64,000 nucleotides of DNA, taken from Tepidimonas fonticaldi. GTDB lineage: Bacteria > Pseudomonadota > Gammaproteobacteria > Burkholderiales > Burkholderiaceae_C. The notes under the pieces are model-generated. The model was not told the DNA's origin. It saw only the letters and a list, made by a program, of their open reading frames with translations, and ran no database searches. The position numbers and the translations under genes are program-made. This document shows, one piece after another, positions 53,468-62,728 of the stretch (within the stretch, counting starts at the first letter, position 1; every line of letters begins with the position of its first letter). Location: positions 124,001 to 188,000 of the forward strand of contig NZ_VJOO01000001.1 of the NCBI RefSeq assembly GCF_007556755.1, read 5' to 3'.

Positions 53468-55003
53468 ATGCCCCAAGCCTCCAACCGTTTGACTTTTCGC
53501 AACATTGGCCTCGTCGGTACCGGCGCCATGGGTCGGGGCATCGCCCAGATCGCCGCGCAGGCCGGCAGCACCGTACACCTGGTGGACGCGCAACCGGCTG
53601 CCGTCGAGGCCGCCCGCACCGCCCTGCGCGACACCTGGGACAAACTGGTGGCCAAGGGCCGCATGACCGCGGATGACGCCGCCGCGTGCCTGCAGCGGTT
53701 GGTGCCGGACGCTGGCGTGGAAGCGCTGGCGGGCTGCGACCTCGTCATCGAAGCCGTCGTCGAGCGGTTGGATGTCAAGCAAGACCTGTTCCGCCAGCTC
53801 GAGGACATCGTCGGCCCGGACGCGGTGCTGGCCACCAACACCTCGTCGCTGTCGGTCACCGCCATCGGCAGCCGGCTGCGCGCCCCGCAGCGGCTGGCGG
53901 GCTTTCACTTCTTCAACCCGGTGCCGCTGATGAAGGTGGTGGAGGTGATCCGCGGCCTCAAGACCGACGCGGCGGTGGGCGAACGGCTGGCCGCCTTCGC
54001 GCGCGAGATGGGCCACACCCCGGTGATGGCGCAGGACACGCCGGGCTTCATCGTCAACCACGCCGGGCGCGGCTACATCACCGAGGCGCTGCGCATCGCG
54101 GGCGAGCGCGTGGCCGACTTCGCCACCATCGACCGCATCCTGAAGGACCAGATGGGTTTTCGCCTCGGGCCGTTCGAGTTGCTGGACCTGACGGCGCTGG
54201 ACGTCTCCCAGCCGGTGATGGAGTCGATCTACCACCAGTATTACGAGGAGCCGCGCTTTCGCCCGAGCGTGATCGCGGCGCAGCGGCTGGCCGGGGGCGT
54301 GGTCGGGCGCAAGGTCGGCGAGGGCTTCTACCGCTACGTCGACGGGCAGGCGCAGGTGCCGCCGGAGCCGCCCGCGCCGGTGGTGGAGGCGCTGCCGCCG
54401 GTGTGGGTGCCGGGGCGCGCCGCGCGGCGGGCGGAGCTGCTGCAGCTGCTGAAGGACCTGGGCGCGACGATCGAGACCGCCGCCCAGCCGTCCGGGCAGA
54501 CGCTGATCGTGGTGGCGCCGCTCGGCCACGACGTCACGACGGTGGCGGCGGTGGAGCGGCTCGACCCCGGCCGCACCGTCGGCATCGACATGCTGCTGCC
54601 GGATGGCGCGGTCAAGCGCCGCGTGCTGGCCACCAACCCCGCCACCCGCCACGACATGCGTGTCGCGGCGCACGCCCTGCTCGCGCGCGACGGCAAGCCG
54701 GTCAGCGTCATCCGCGACAGCGGCGGCTTCGTCACCCAGCGCACGGTGGCCACCATCGTCAACATCGCCGCCGACATCTGCCAGCAGGGCATCTGCACCC
54801 CCGGCGACCTGGAGACCGCCGTCACGCTGGGCCTGGGCTACCCGGCCGGGCCGCTGGCGATGGGCGACCGCGTCGGTGCCGCCAGCGTGCTGGAGATCCT
54901 GTTCAACCTGCAGACCGTCTACGGCGACCCGCGCTACCGCCCCTCGCCGTGGCTGCGCCGCCGCGGCGCGCTGGGTCTCAGCCTGCTGCACCCGGAGGAG
55001 TGA
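53468..55003 (+). CDS. 3-hydroxyacyl-CoA dehydrogenase (PaaH-like)
   Basis: 511 residues. N-terminal NAD-binding domain NIGLVGTGAMGRGIAQIAAQ, then IEAVVERLDVKQDLFRQLE and the catalytic His in GFHFFNPVPLMKVVEVI near 140. The first C-terminal 3HCDH domain follows, and a second copy runs from about 330 (TPGDLETAVTLGLGYPAGPLAMGD). This two-copy form is seen in PaaH/PaaC of phenylacetate and in fatty-acid oxidation. The crotonase gene starts 4 bases after its stop. The acyl chain handled is not predicted. Diverges from fimV. Confidence 0.9.
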   Translation: MPQASNRLTFRNIGLVGTGAMGRGIAQIAAQAGSTVHLVDAQPAAVEAARTALRDTWDKLVAKGRMTADDAAACLQRLVPDAGVEALAGCDLVIEAVVERLDVKQDLFRQLEDIVGPDAVLATNTSSLSVTAIGSRLRAPQRLAGFHFFNPVPLMKVVEVIRGLKTDAAVGERLAAFAREMGHTPVMAQDTPGFIVNHAGRGYITEALRIAGERVADFATIDRILKDQMGFRLGPFELLDLTALDVSQPVMESIYHQYYEEPRFRPSVIAAQRLAGGVVGRKVGEGFYRYVDGQAQVPPEPPAPVVEALPPVWVPGRAARRAELLQLLKDLGATIETAAQPSGQTLIVVAPLGHDVTTVAAVERLDPGRTVGIDMLLPDGAVKRRVLATNPATRHDMRVAAHALLARDGKPVSVIRDSGGFVTQRTVATIVNIAADICQQGICTPGDLETAVTLGLGYPAGPLAMGDRVGAASVLEILFNLQTVYGDPRYRPSPWLRRRGALGLSLLHPEE

Positions 55004-55007
55004 CGCA

Positions 55008-55787
55008 ATGACCGCCACGCTCAAGAGCCACAGCCACGGCGGCACGCTGGTGCTGACGATCCACAACCCCGAGCAGCGCAACGCGCTGGCGCCGGAGATC
55101 TACGTCGCCGGCATCGAGGCGCTGATCGCCGCCGAGCGCAACGCCGAGGTGCGCAGCGTCGTCCTCACCGGTGACGGCGGCACCTTCTGCGCCGGCGGCA
55201 ACCTGCAGCGGCTGCTGGCCAACCGGCAGCAGCCGCCCGAGGTGCAGGCCGACAGCATCGAGGCGCTGCACGGCTGGATCGAGGCGATCCGCAGCTTTCC
55301 CAAGCCCGTCATCGCCGCGGTCGAGGGCGCCTGCGCCGGCGCGGGGTTTTCGCTCGCGCTGGCGTGCGACCTGCTGGTGGCGGCGCGCGACGCGGTGTTC
55401 GTGATGGCCTACGTCAACGTCGGGCTTTCGCCCGACGGCGGCGCCACCTGGAGCCTGCTGCGCCAGCTGCCGCGCGCCACCGCGCTGCAGCTGCTGATGC
55501 TGGGCGAGCGCGCCGGCGCCGAGCGGCTGCACCAGCTCGGCCTCGTCACCGCGGTCAGCGCCCCGGGCGCGGCGCTGACGGACGCGCTGGCGCTGGCCGA
55601 GCGGCTCAACGCCAAGGCCCCCAACGCGCTGGCCAGCATCAAGGCGCTGGCCAACGATGCGCTCACGCAATCGCTGCCGGCGCAACTGCGCGACGAGCGC
55701 GACCATTTCGTGCGCAATCTGCATCACCCCAACGCGGGCGAAGGCATTCGTGCCTTCCTGGACAAGCGCGCCGCCCAATACCGCTGA
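55008..55787 (+). CDS. Enoyl-CoA hydratase/isomerase family protein (PaaG-like)
   Basis: 259-residue crotonase-fold protein. The oxyanion hole is formed by CAGGNLQRL near 61 and EGACAGAGFSLALACDL near 106. At the position of the second catalytic Glu of hydratases the sequence is GLSPDGGATWSL with Asp143, as in PaaG and enoyl-CoA isomerases, so isomerase or oxepin-CoA type activity is possible. It starts 4 bases behind the 3-hydroxyacyl-CoA dehydrogenase gene and is surely cotranscribed with it. Confidence 0.88.
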   Translation: MTATLKSHSHGGTLVLTIHNPEQRNALAPEIYVAGIEALIAAERNAEVRSVVLTGDGGTFCAGGNLQRLLANRQQPPEVQADSIEALHGWIEAIRSFPKPVIAAVEGACAGAGFSLALACDLLVAARDAVFVMAYVNVGLSPDGGATWSLLRQLPRATALQLLMLGERAGAERLHQLGLVTAVSAPGAALTDALALAERLNAKAPNALASIKALANDALTQSLPAQLRDERDHFVRNLHHPNAGEGIRAFLDKRAAQYR

Positions 55788-55859
55788 GTGGACCGGCTGC
55801 GCCGCCGGCAGGGCCCTGGGGCCACGCCGGCCGGTGCGGGTCACCAAGGAGACAAACCC

Positions 55860-56609
55860 ATGATGTCCAAGTCGCTCATACGACAGCCCTTCGACGAGCC
55901 CATTCTGACAATGGAAGAACGGGAAGCGATCAACCAAGGTCGCTGGTTTTCCAGTCTTTCACCATCGCTGCGGCACGACATCCTCCGATGCGCTTTCGTC
56001 AAACGCTACCAGGACGGCGATCTGATCGCCGCGCGCGGCGATCCGCCGGCGCTGTGGACCGCCGTGGCCAAGGGGGCCGTGCGCGTCAGCTCCACCTCCA
56101 TCACGGGCAAGCAGATCACGCTGACCTATGTGGAGCCGGGCGTGTGGTTTGGCGACATCGCAATGTTCGACGGCGACGCGCGCACCCACGATGCCTACGC
56201 CCACGGTCCGACGACCTTGCTGTGCGTGGCGCGCAGCGATCTGCAAAAAATCCTGGACCAGCATGTGGAGCTGTACGAGGCGCTGCTGCGCCTGCAGGCG
56301 CGGCGCATCCGCACGCTGTTCGGCTTGGTGGAGGACCTGAACACCCTGCCCCTGCGCTCGCGGCTGGCCAAGCAGCTGCTGCATCTGTGCCGCTCCTACG
56401 GCGTGCCGTGCCTGTCCAACGGGCAGGAGACGCGCATCGGCCTGCAACTCGCGCAGGAAGAGCTGGCCCAGTTGCTGGGTGCCTCGCGCCAGCGCGTCAA
56501 CCAGGAGCTCAAGGCCATGGAGCGCGACGGCGCCATCCGCATCGAGCCGGGCGGCCTGGTGATCCGCGACCGTGGCCAGCTCATGCGCATCGTCGAATCC
56601 GAACCCTGA
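55860..56609 (+). CDS. Crp/Fnr-family transcriptional regulator
   Basis: 249 residues. Cyclic nucleotide-binding-like domain (DGDLIAARGDPPALWTAVAKGAVRVS ... YVEPGVWFGDIAMFDGDARTH) followed by a long dimer helix and a C-terminal winged helix with LAQEELAQLLGASRQRVNQELKAMERDG. There is no Fnr cysteine cluster and no full cAMP pocket (RSA...RxS). ATG follows AAGGAG by 8 bases. Lying between the crotonase and acyl-CoA dehydrogenase genes, it may control this acyl-CoA cluster. The effector is unknown. Confidence 0.88.
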   Translation: MMSKSLIRQPFDEPILTMEEREAINQGRWFSSLSPSLRHDILRCAFVKRYQDGDLIAARGDPPALWTAVAKGAVRVSSTSITGKQITLTYVEPGVWFGDIAMFDGDARTHDAYAHGPTTLLCVARSDLQKILDQHVELYEALLRLQARRIRTLFGLVEDLNTLPLRSRLAKQLLHLCRSYGVPCLSNGQETRIGLQLAQEELAQLLGASRQRVNQELKAMERDGAIRIEPGGLVIRDRGQLMRIVESEP

Positions 56610-56654
56610 CCCCCAGCCGCATGGCCGGTGGGTCGGCTTTCCCCCCTGCCTGCC

Positions 56655-57734
56655 ATGCCCGAATCCCCCTCTCCCGCTGATACCTCCGCCAGCCACGCCC
56701 TGGACGTCGCCGCGCTGGAGCGCTGGCTGACGGCGCACCTGCCGGGCTTTGCCGGGCCGCTGTCCATCGAAAAGTTTCCCGGCGGGCAGTCCAATCCGAC
56801 CTATCGCCTCGTCACCCCGGGGCGGGCGTACGTCATGCGCGCCAAGCCCGGCCCGGTGGCCAAGCTGCTGCCGTCGGCACACGCCATCGAGCGCGAGTTT
56901 CGCGTCATGCAAGCCCTGGCCGCCACCGACGTGCCCGTGGCGCGCATGCATGTGCTGTGCGAGGACGAGTCCGTCATCGGGCGCGCCTTCTACGTCATGG
57001 AGCACGTCGATGGCCGCGTGCTGTGGGACCAGTCGCTGCCCGGGATGGACCCCGAGCAGCGCCGCGCGCACTATCTGGAAATGAACCGCGTGCTCGCCGC
57101 CCTGCACCGGGTGGACGTGCAGGCCGTGGGGCTGGCCGACTACGGCAAGCCCGGCAACTATTTCGAGCGCCAGATCGCGCGTTGGAGCAAGCAGTATGTC
57201 GCCTCCATCACCGACCCCATCCCCGAGATGGACGCGCTCATGGCCTGGCTGCCCGCCCACCTGCCCGACATGGCGCGCGACGAACGGCTGGTCAGCGTGG
57301 TCCATGGCGACTACCGCCTGGACAACCTGATGTTCCACCCTACGGCGCCGCGCATCGTGGCGGTGCTGGACTGGGAGCTGTCCACGCTGGGCCATCCGCT
57401 GGCGGACTTCAGCTACCACTGCATGTCCTGGCACATCGAACCCGGCGCCTTCCGCGGCATCGCCGGGCTGGACTGGGCGGCCCTGGGCATCCCGTCCGAG
57501 GACGAGTACATCGAGCGCTACTGCGAGCAAACCGGCTTTGCCACCCCCGAGGCCCTGCGCCGCGACTGGCCGTTCTACCTGGCCTACAACGCCTTCCGCC
57601 TGGCGGCCATCCTGCAAGGCATCGCCAAACGGGTGGAGCTGGGCATCGCCTCCAGCGCCCAGGCCCGCCAGAGCGCGGCCGGCGCCCGCCCCCTCGCCCA
57701 GTTGGCCTGGCGCTTTGCGCAACAGGCGCGCTGA
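56655..57734 (+). CDS. Aminoglycoside-phosphotransferase-like kinase paired with acyl-CoA dehydrogenase
   Basis: 359 residues with the APH fold: [25 protein letters not shown] (ATP loop and Lys), catalytic [15 protein letters not shown] (HGDxxxxN) near 220, and metal Asp in [20 protein letters not shown] near 242. These proteins do not give antibiotic resistance. In eukaryotic ACAD10/11 the same domain is fused to an acyl-CoA dehydrogenase and phosphorylates 4-hydroxyacyl-CoA so the next domain can process it. The neighbouring acyl-CoA dehydrogenase gene, 34 bases downstream, makes that role likely. Confidence 0.88.
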   Translation: MPESPSPADTSASHALDVAALERWLTAHLPGFAGPLSIEKFPGGQSNPTYRLVTPGRAYVMRAKPGPVAKLLPSAHAIEREFRVMQALAATDVPVARMHVLCEDESVIGRAFYVMEHVDGRVLWDQSLPGMDPEQRRAHYLEMNRVLAALHRVDVQAVGLADYGKPGNYFERQIARWSKQYVASITDPIPEMDALMAWLPAHLPDMARDERLVSVVHGDYRLDNLMFHPTAPRIVAVLDWELSTLGHPLADFSYHCMSWHIEPGAFRGIAGLDWAALGIPSEDEYIERYCEQTGFATPEALRRDWPFYLAYNAFRLAAILQGIAKRVELGIASSAQARQSAAGARPLAQLAWRFAQQAR

Positions 57735-57768
57735 CCTCCCCTCCCCTGACCTGACCCCGGAGACCCCG

Positions 57769-59028
<1,260 letters not shown>

Positions 59029-59086
59029 TCACGCTGGCGCGGGCCGGGCGGTTCCGAGTACCGCTTCGGGCAGTACCCGGTTCGCG

Positions 59087-61510
59087 TCATAGGTTGCTGG
59101 ACGCGCGCACCTCGGCCAGGGTGGTCAGCCCCATGAGCACCTTTTCGATGCCGTCTTGGCGCAGGGTGCGCATGCCCTCGCGGATGGCTTGGGCCTGGAT
59201 ATCGGCGGGGCGCGCGCGGGCCTGCACCAGGCGCCGCAACTCCGGGCTGGCGATCAACAGCTCGTGCATCGGCAGGCGGCCGCGGTAGCCCGTCTGCCCG
59301 CATTCCGGGCAGCCCGGGGCCCGCGCCATCGTCAATTGGCCATCGCGGCTGAAGCGCTGGCGCCATTCCCGCTCCAGCGCATCGGGATCCTGCAAGGGAT
59401 GGTCGTCGGGCAGTTGCGCACGGTAGTCGTTCGTCAACTCGCGCAGCCGCTCCGGGGTCACGGGCTCGTGCTGCACACAGGACGAGCACAGTCGGCGCAC
59501 CAGCCGTTGTGCCAGGATGCCCTGCAAAGAGTCGGCGAACGAAAACGGATCCACCCCCAGGTCGCCCAGGCGCAAAATGGTTTCGGCCGCCGAGTTGGTG
59601 TGCAGCGTGGACATCACCAGATGCCCCGTCAGCGAGGCCTCGATCGCCATCTCGGCCGTCTCGGCATCGCGGATCTCGCCCACCATGATCACATCCGGGT
59701 CCGCGCGCAACAGCGAGCGCAGTGCGTTGGCGAACGTCCAGCCGATCTTGGCATTGACCTGAATCTGACGCAGCCCGCGCTGGGTGATTTCCACCGGGTC
59801 CTCGGCGGTCCAGATCTTGCGCTTGGGCGTGTTGAGGCGTTGCAGGGCGGCGTGCAGCGTCGTGGTCTTGCCCGATCCGGTCGGGCCGGCGCACAGGAAC
59901 AGCCCATACGGCCGCTCCAGAATGTGCTCGATGGCCGCCAGGTTGCGCGGGGACAGCGCCAGCCCCTCCAGCGGCATGGGCGCCGCGGAGTTGAGGATGC
60001 GCATCACCACGTCCTCCAGCCCATCGGCGGTTGGAATGGTGGCCACGCGCAGCTCGATCGGCAACCCCCCGAAGCGGCGGAAATGGATTTTGCCGTCCTG
60101 CGGCTTGCGCCTCTCCGAAATGTCGAGGCTGCACATCACCTTGATGCGGGCGATGAGCGCATTGCGGTAGTTGGCGGGCAGCTCCAGATAAGGGCGCAGC
60201 TCGCCGTCGACCCGGAAGCGGATGATCACCTTCTCCCGCCCAGGATACGGCTCGATGTGGATATCGGACGCGCGCTGATGGAAGGCCTCGACGATCATCG
60301 AATTGACCAGCTTGACCAGCGTGTTGTCCGACTGCTCGATCGGCCGCTCGTCGACGCCTTGCAATGAGGCCTCGCCAGCCAGCTCGACGGCCAGTTGCCA
60401 CGCCTCCACGTTGGATGCGGGGGCCGCGGACGGCTTGACGGGCTCGACCGCGGCTGGCACGGCCTCATCCCCCAGGCCGATGGCGCGGTAGGCCTCCGCA
60501 ATCTTGGCCTGCAGGTCGGCGGCCGAGCTCACCACCGGGATCACCTTGCGCTGTGCCGTGAACTCCAGCTCGTCGATCGCCTTGAACCGCAGCGGATCCG
60601 GCATGGCAACCACGACCGACGCACCCAGAATGGCGATCGGCAGCACCTGCAGCCGAATGGCCAGCACCATCGGCACCAGCCGCAGCGCCGCCGCGTCCAG
60701 CGGAAACTTGCGGACATCCACGAAGGGATAGCCCATCTTGCGCGCCAGCGCGACCTGCAGATCGGCGGGCTGGATCAGCCCCATCTCGACCAGCGTCTGT
60801 CCGAGCGGGGTTTTGGGTTGTGCCTTCTGGCGCTCCAGCGCGCGCAGCAACTGCTCGGGGGTGATCTTGCCCAGGCCCATCAGGGCCTCGCCGATGGGCA
60901 CGGGCTTGAGCGTCGCCTGCCGCTCCAGCGCGGCCTTGAGCTGCTCGAGGTTTTCGACCATCGAGACCTCGATGTGCCGCAGCGATTCCGGAGACACCTC
61001 CTCGGTGGCGCTCAGCAGCGTCTCGCTGAAGCCGCTGTCGGCCAGCAGGCCGCCGTCCCGGCTCTGCACCTCGTAGCGGACGATGCCGCTCTTGGGCATG
61101 AACACGCGCTCCGGGTCGCCTTCGCGCGCCATCTTGGGGAACACCCACAGCCCGTGCGGCGTGCGCCGGCAGCCGTGGCACAGCCCCGAATACACCGACC
61201 CATCCCGCAACTGCACCACGAAGGAGTGCAGCACCTCGTCCGCATACCCCGACGCAGCGTCCAGCGACGGGGGCGCGTCCCGCGGATCCACGCGCAAGCG
61301 CTTGACCTGGTTGAAGCGCAACGACAGCAGGCGAGGCGAGTCCTCGACCAGAATCTTGAGCGTGCCACCCTCCGGCTGAAAATCCGCCAACGCGCCGCGC
61401 ACGACGCGCCCGTTCCACCCCTCCACGGCCACGGGCAGGCTCGGCTGCCCCGCGACGTAGGTTTCGTCGGTATCGCGGTTGGGAATCGCAAACTGGGCGT
61501 TGGGGGCCAT
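59087..61510 (-). CDS. GspE/PilB-type secretion or pilus ATPase with extra N-terminal domain
   Basis: 807 residues. A unique N-terminal part of about 165 residues (with CHGCRR) resembles no domain I can name. A MshEN-like region follows (LGKITPEQLLRALERQ, PLGQTLVEMGLIQPADLQVALARKMGYPFVD, about 210-290) and then a PilB/GspE ATPase: Walker A AGPTGSGKTTTLHAAL near 545, Asp box DPVEIT, Walker B DPDVIMVGEIRDAET, His box HLVMSTLHTNSA. A zinc site is formed by CSSC and CPECGQTGYRGR. No other type II secretion or pilus gene lies nearby except the distant pilU and fimV. Confidence 0.85.
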   Translation of the reverse strand: MAPNAQFAIPNRDTDETYVAGQPSLPVAVEGWNGRVVRGALADFQPEGGTLKILVEDSPRLLSLRFNQVKRLRVDPRDAPPSLDAASGYADEVLHSFVVQLRDGSVYSGLCHGCRRTPHGLWVFPKMAREGDPERVFMPKSGIVRYEVQSRDGGLLADSGFSETLLSATEEVSPESLRHIEVSMVENLEQLKAALERQATLKPVPIGEALMGLGKITPEQLLRALERQKAQPKTPLGQTLVEMGLIQPADLQVALARKMGYPFVDVRKFPLDAAALRLVPMVLAIRLQVLPIAILGASVVVAMPDPLRFKAIDELEFTAQRKVIPVVSSAADLQAKIAEAYRAIGLGDEAVPAAVEPVKPSAAPASNVEAWQLAVELAGEASLQGVDERPIEQSDNTLVKLVNSMIVEAFHQRASDIHIEPYPGREKVIIRFRVDGELRPYLELPANYRNALIARIKVMCSLDISERRKPQDGKIHFRRFGGLPIELRVATIPTADGLEDVVMRILNSAAPMPLEGLALSPRNLAAIEHILERPYGLFLCAGPTGSGKTTTLHAALQRLNTPKRKIWTAEDPVEITQRGLRQIQVNAKIGWTFANALRSLLRADPDVIMVGEIRDAETAEMAIEASLTGHLVMSTLHTNSAAETILRLGDLGVDPFSFADSLQGILAQRLVRRLCSSCVQHEPVTPERLRELTNDYRAQLPDDHPLQDPDALEREWRQRFSRDGQLTMARAPGCPECGQTGYRGRLPMHELLIASPELRRLVQARARPADIQAQAIREGMRTLRQDGIEKVLMGLTTLAEVRASSNL

Positions 61511-61552
61511 GGGGTCAGCCGAATATGGGTCGCCGGAGGATGTCGGCGGATG

Positions 61553-61774
61553 CTACATCCCCAGAATCCATTGAATCACATTCTTGGCCAGAAACCCCAG
61601 CATCCCCAGCGACAACACCAGGAACAGCACGAAGGTGCCGAACTTGCCCGCCTTGGACTCGCGTGCCAGATTGAAGACGATGAAGAGCATGTACAAAATG
61701 AAGGCACCCACCCCGAAGGTGAGTCCGAACTGCGCGACCTGCGCCTCGGTATAACCAAACAACGTCCCGTTCAT
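61553..61774 (-). CDS. Small membrane protein of the DUF2788 family
   Basis: 73 residues with two hydrophobic helices: TFGVGAFILYMLFIVFNLA and FVLFLVLSLGMLGFLAKNVIQWIL, joined by the charged RESKAGKFGT. The block FNLARESKAGKFGTFVLFLVL is the DUF2788 signature. Function is unknown. It lies between the DUF2189 gene, 8 bases upstream, and the GspE-type gene, 42 bases downstream, on the same strand. Confidence 0.85.
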   Translation of the reverse strand: MNGTLFGYTEAQVAQFGLTFGVGAFILYMLFIVFNLARESKAGKFGTFVLFLVLSLGMLGFLAKNVIQWILGM

Positions 61775-61782
61775 CGCGCCCT

Positions 61783-62580
61783 TCACCCTCGCAGCGGCCG
61801 AATCAGCCCGGCCCGCTCGAAATCCCGATAGGCGTGCCAGCTCGCGTACGCCACGACCGGCACCGTCAGCATCAGGCCCACCATGGCCAGCGCCATGCCC
61901 AGGGCCACCAGCGCCACGATGCACACCGCCCACACCCCCATGACCACCGGGTGGCTGCCCACGGCCCGCCAGCTCTCGCCCACCGCATGCCACAGCGGCG
62001 TGGGCGTGTCCACCAGCATGGGCAGGGTCATGACGCTGGAGGCAAACACCGGTGCCGCCAGCCAGGCCCCAAGCAGCAGCCAGACCTCGAACAGCCCCAC
62101 CCCGTCGGCCAGGACCACATGCAGCACGAAATCCATGGGCCGCTGCACCGGCGCAGGGGCCCACAGCGTGATGAGGGCCGCTGACGTCAGCACCCAGCCC
62201 GTCCCCGCCAGCCCCAGCAGTAGCCCAAAGGTCATCAGGCGCCGATCGCCCGACGACCACAGCCGCACCACCTCAGCGCAGCACACCTTCTCGCCGCGCT
62301 CCAGATAGCGGCTCACCGCATACAGGCCCGACGCCAGCACCGGCGCGATGATCAAAAATCCGGAAAACGCGCCGGCCAGCAGCCAGAACTCATCGCGCAG
62401 CGCCAGCCACAGAATCAGCCCGAACAGCGCCATCATGCCGCCGTGCAGCGCCCCCGGCAGGGGATGGGTCACATAGTCGCGCCATCCCAGCCGAAGCCAG
62501 CGCAGCGGTGCCGCCCAACCGATGGCGGGCACGGGTGACCGGTCGCCGGCGACGGCGGGCGGGGGCGATGGGGTCATCAT
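61783..62580 (-). CDS. DUF2189-family integral membrane protein
   Basis: 265 residues with about six hydrophobic segments. PLRWLRLGWRDYVTHPLPGALHGGMMALFG, then LIIAPVLASGLYAVSRYLERGEKV and the tail VVAYASWHAYRDFERA are the DUF2189 pattern. Function is unknown; relatives occur near cytochrome oxidase or regulators in other bacteria. Two ATG codons (62580, 62577) follow GGGAGAGG. It probably heads a short transcript with the DUF2788 gene. Confidence 0.85.
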   Translation of the reverse strand: MMTPSPPPAVAGDRSPVPAIGWAAPLRWLRLGWRDYVTHPLPGALHGGMMALFGLILWLALRDEFWLLAGAFSGFLIIAPVLASGLYAVSRYLERGEKVCCAEVVRLWSSGDRRLMTFGLLLGLAGTGWVLTSAALITLWAPAPVQRPMDFVLHVVLADGVGLFEVWLLLGAWLAAPVFASSVMTLPMLVDTPTPLWHAVGESWRAVGSHPVVMGVWAVCIVALVALGMALAMVGLMLTVPVVAYASWHAYRDFERAGLIRPLRG

Positions 62581-62728
62581 GAGAACCTCTCCCGGGAATC
62601 ACGCAGAAATCGAACGGGCCGCCCCCGTGACGGCATGGCGGCCCGCCCCGAATTGGACCACAACCGTTGCACGGTAGGGCGCCCGCGGGCCGCCGAACCT
62701 CCGGTGTCGCCAGCGAGTCGTCGGGGGG

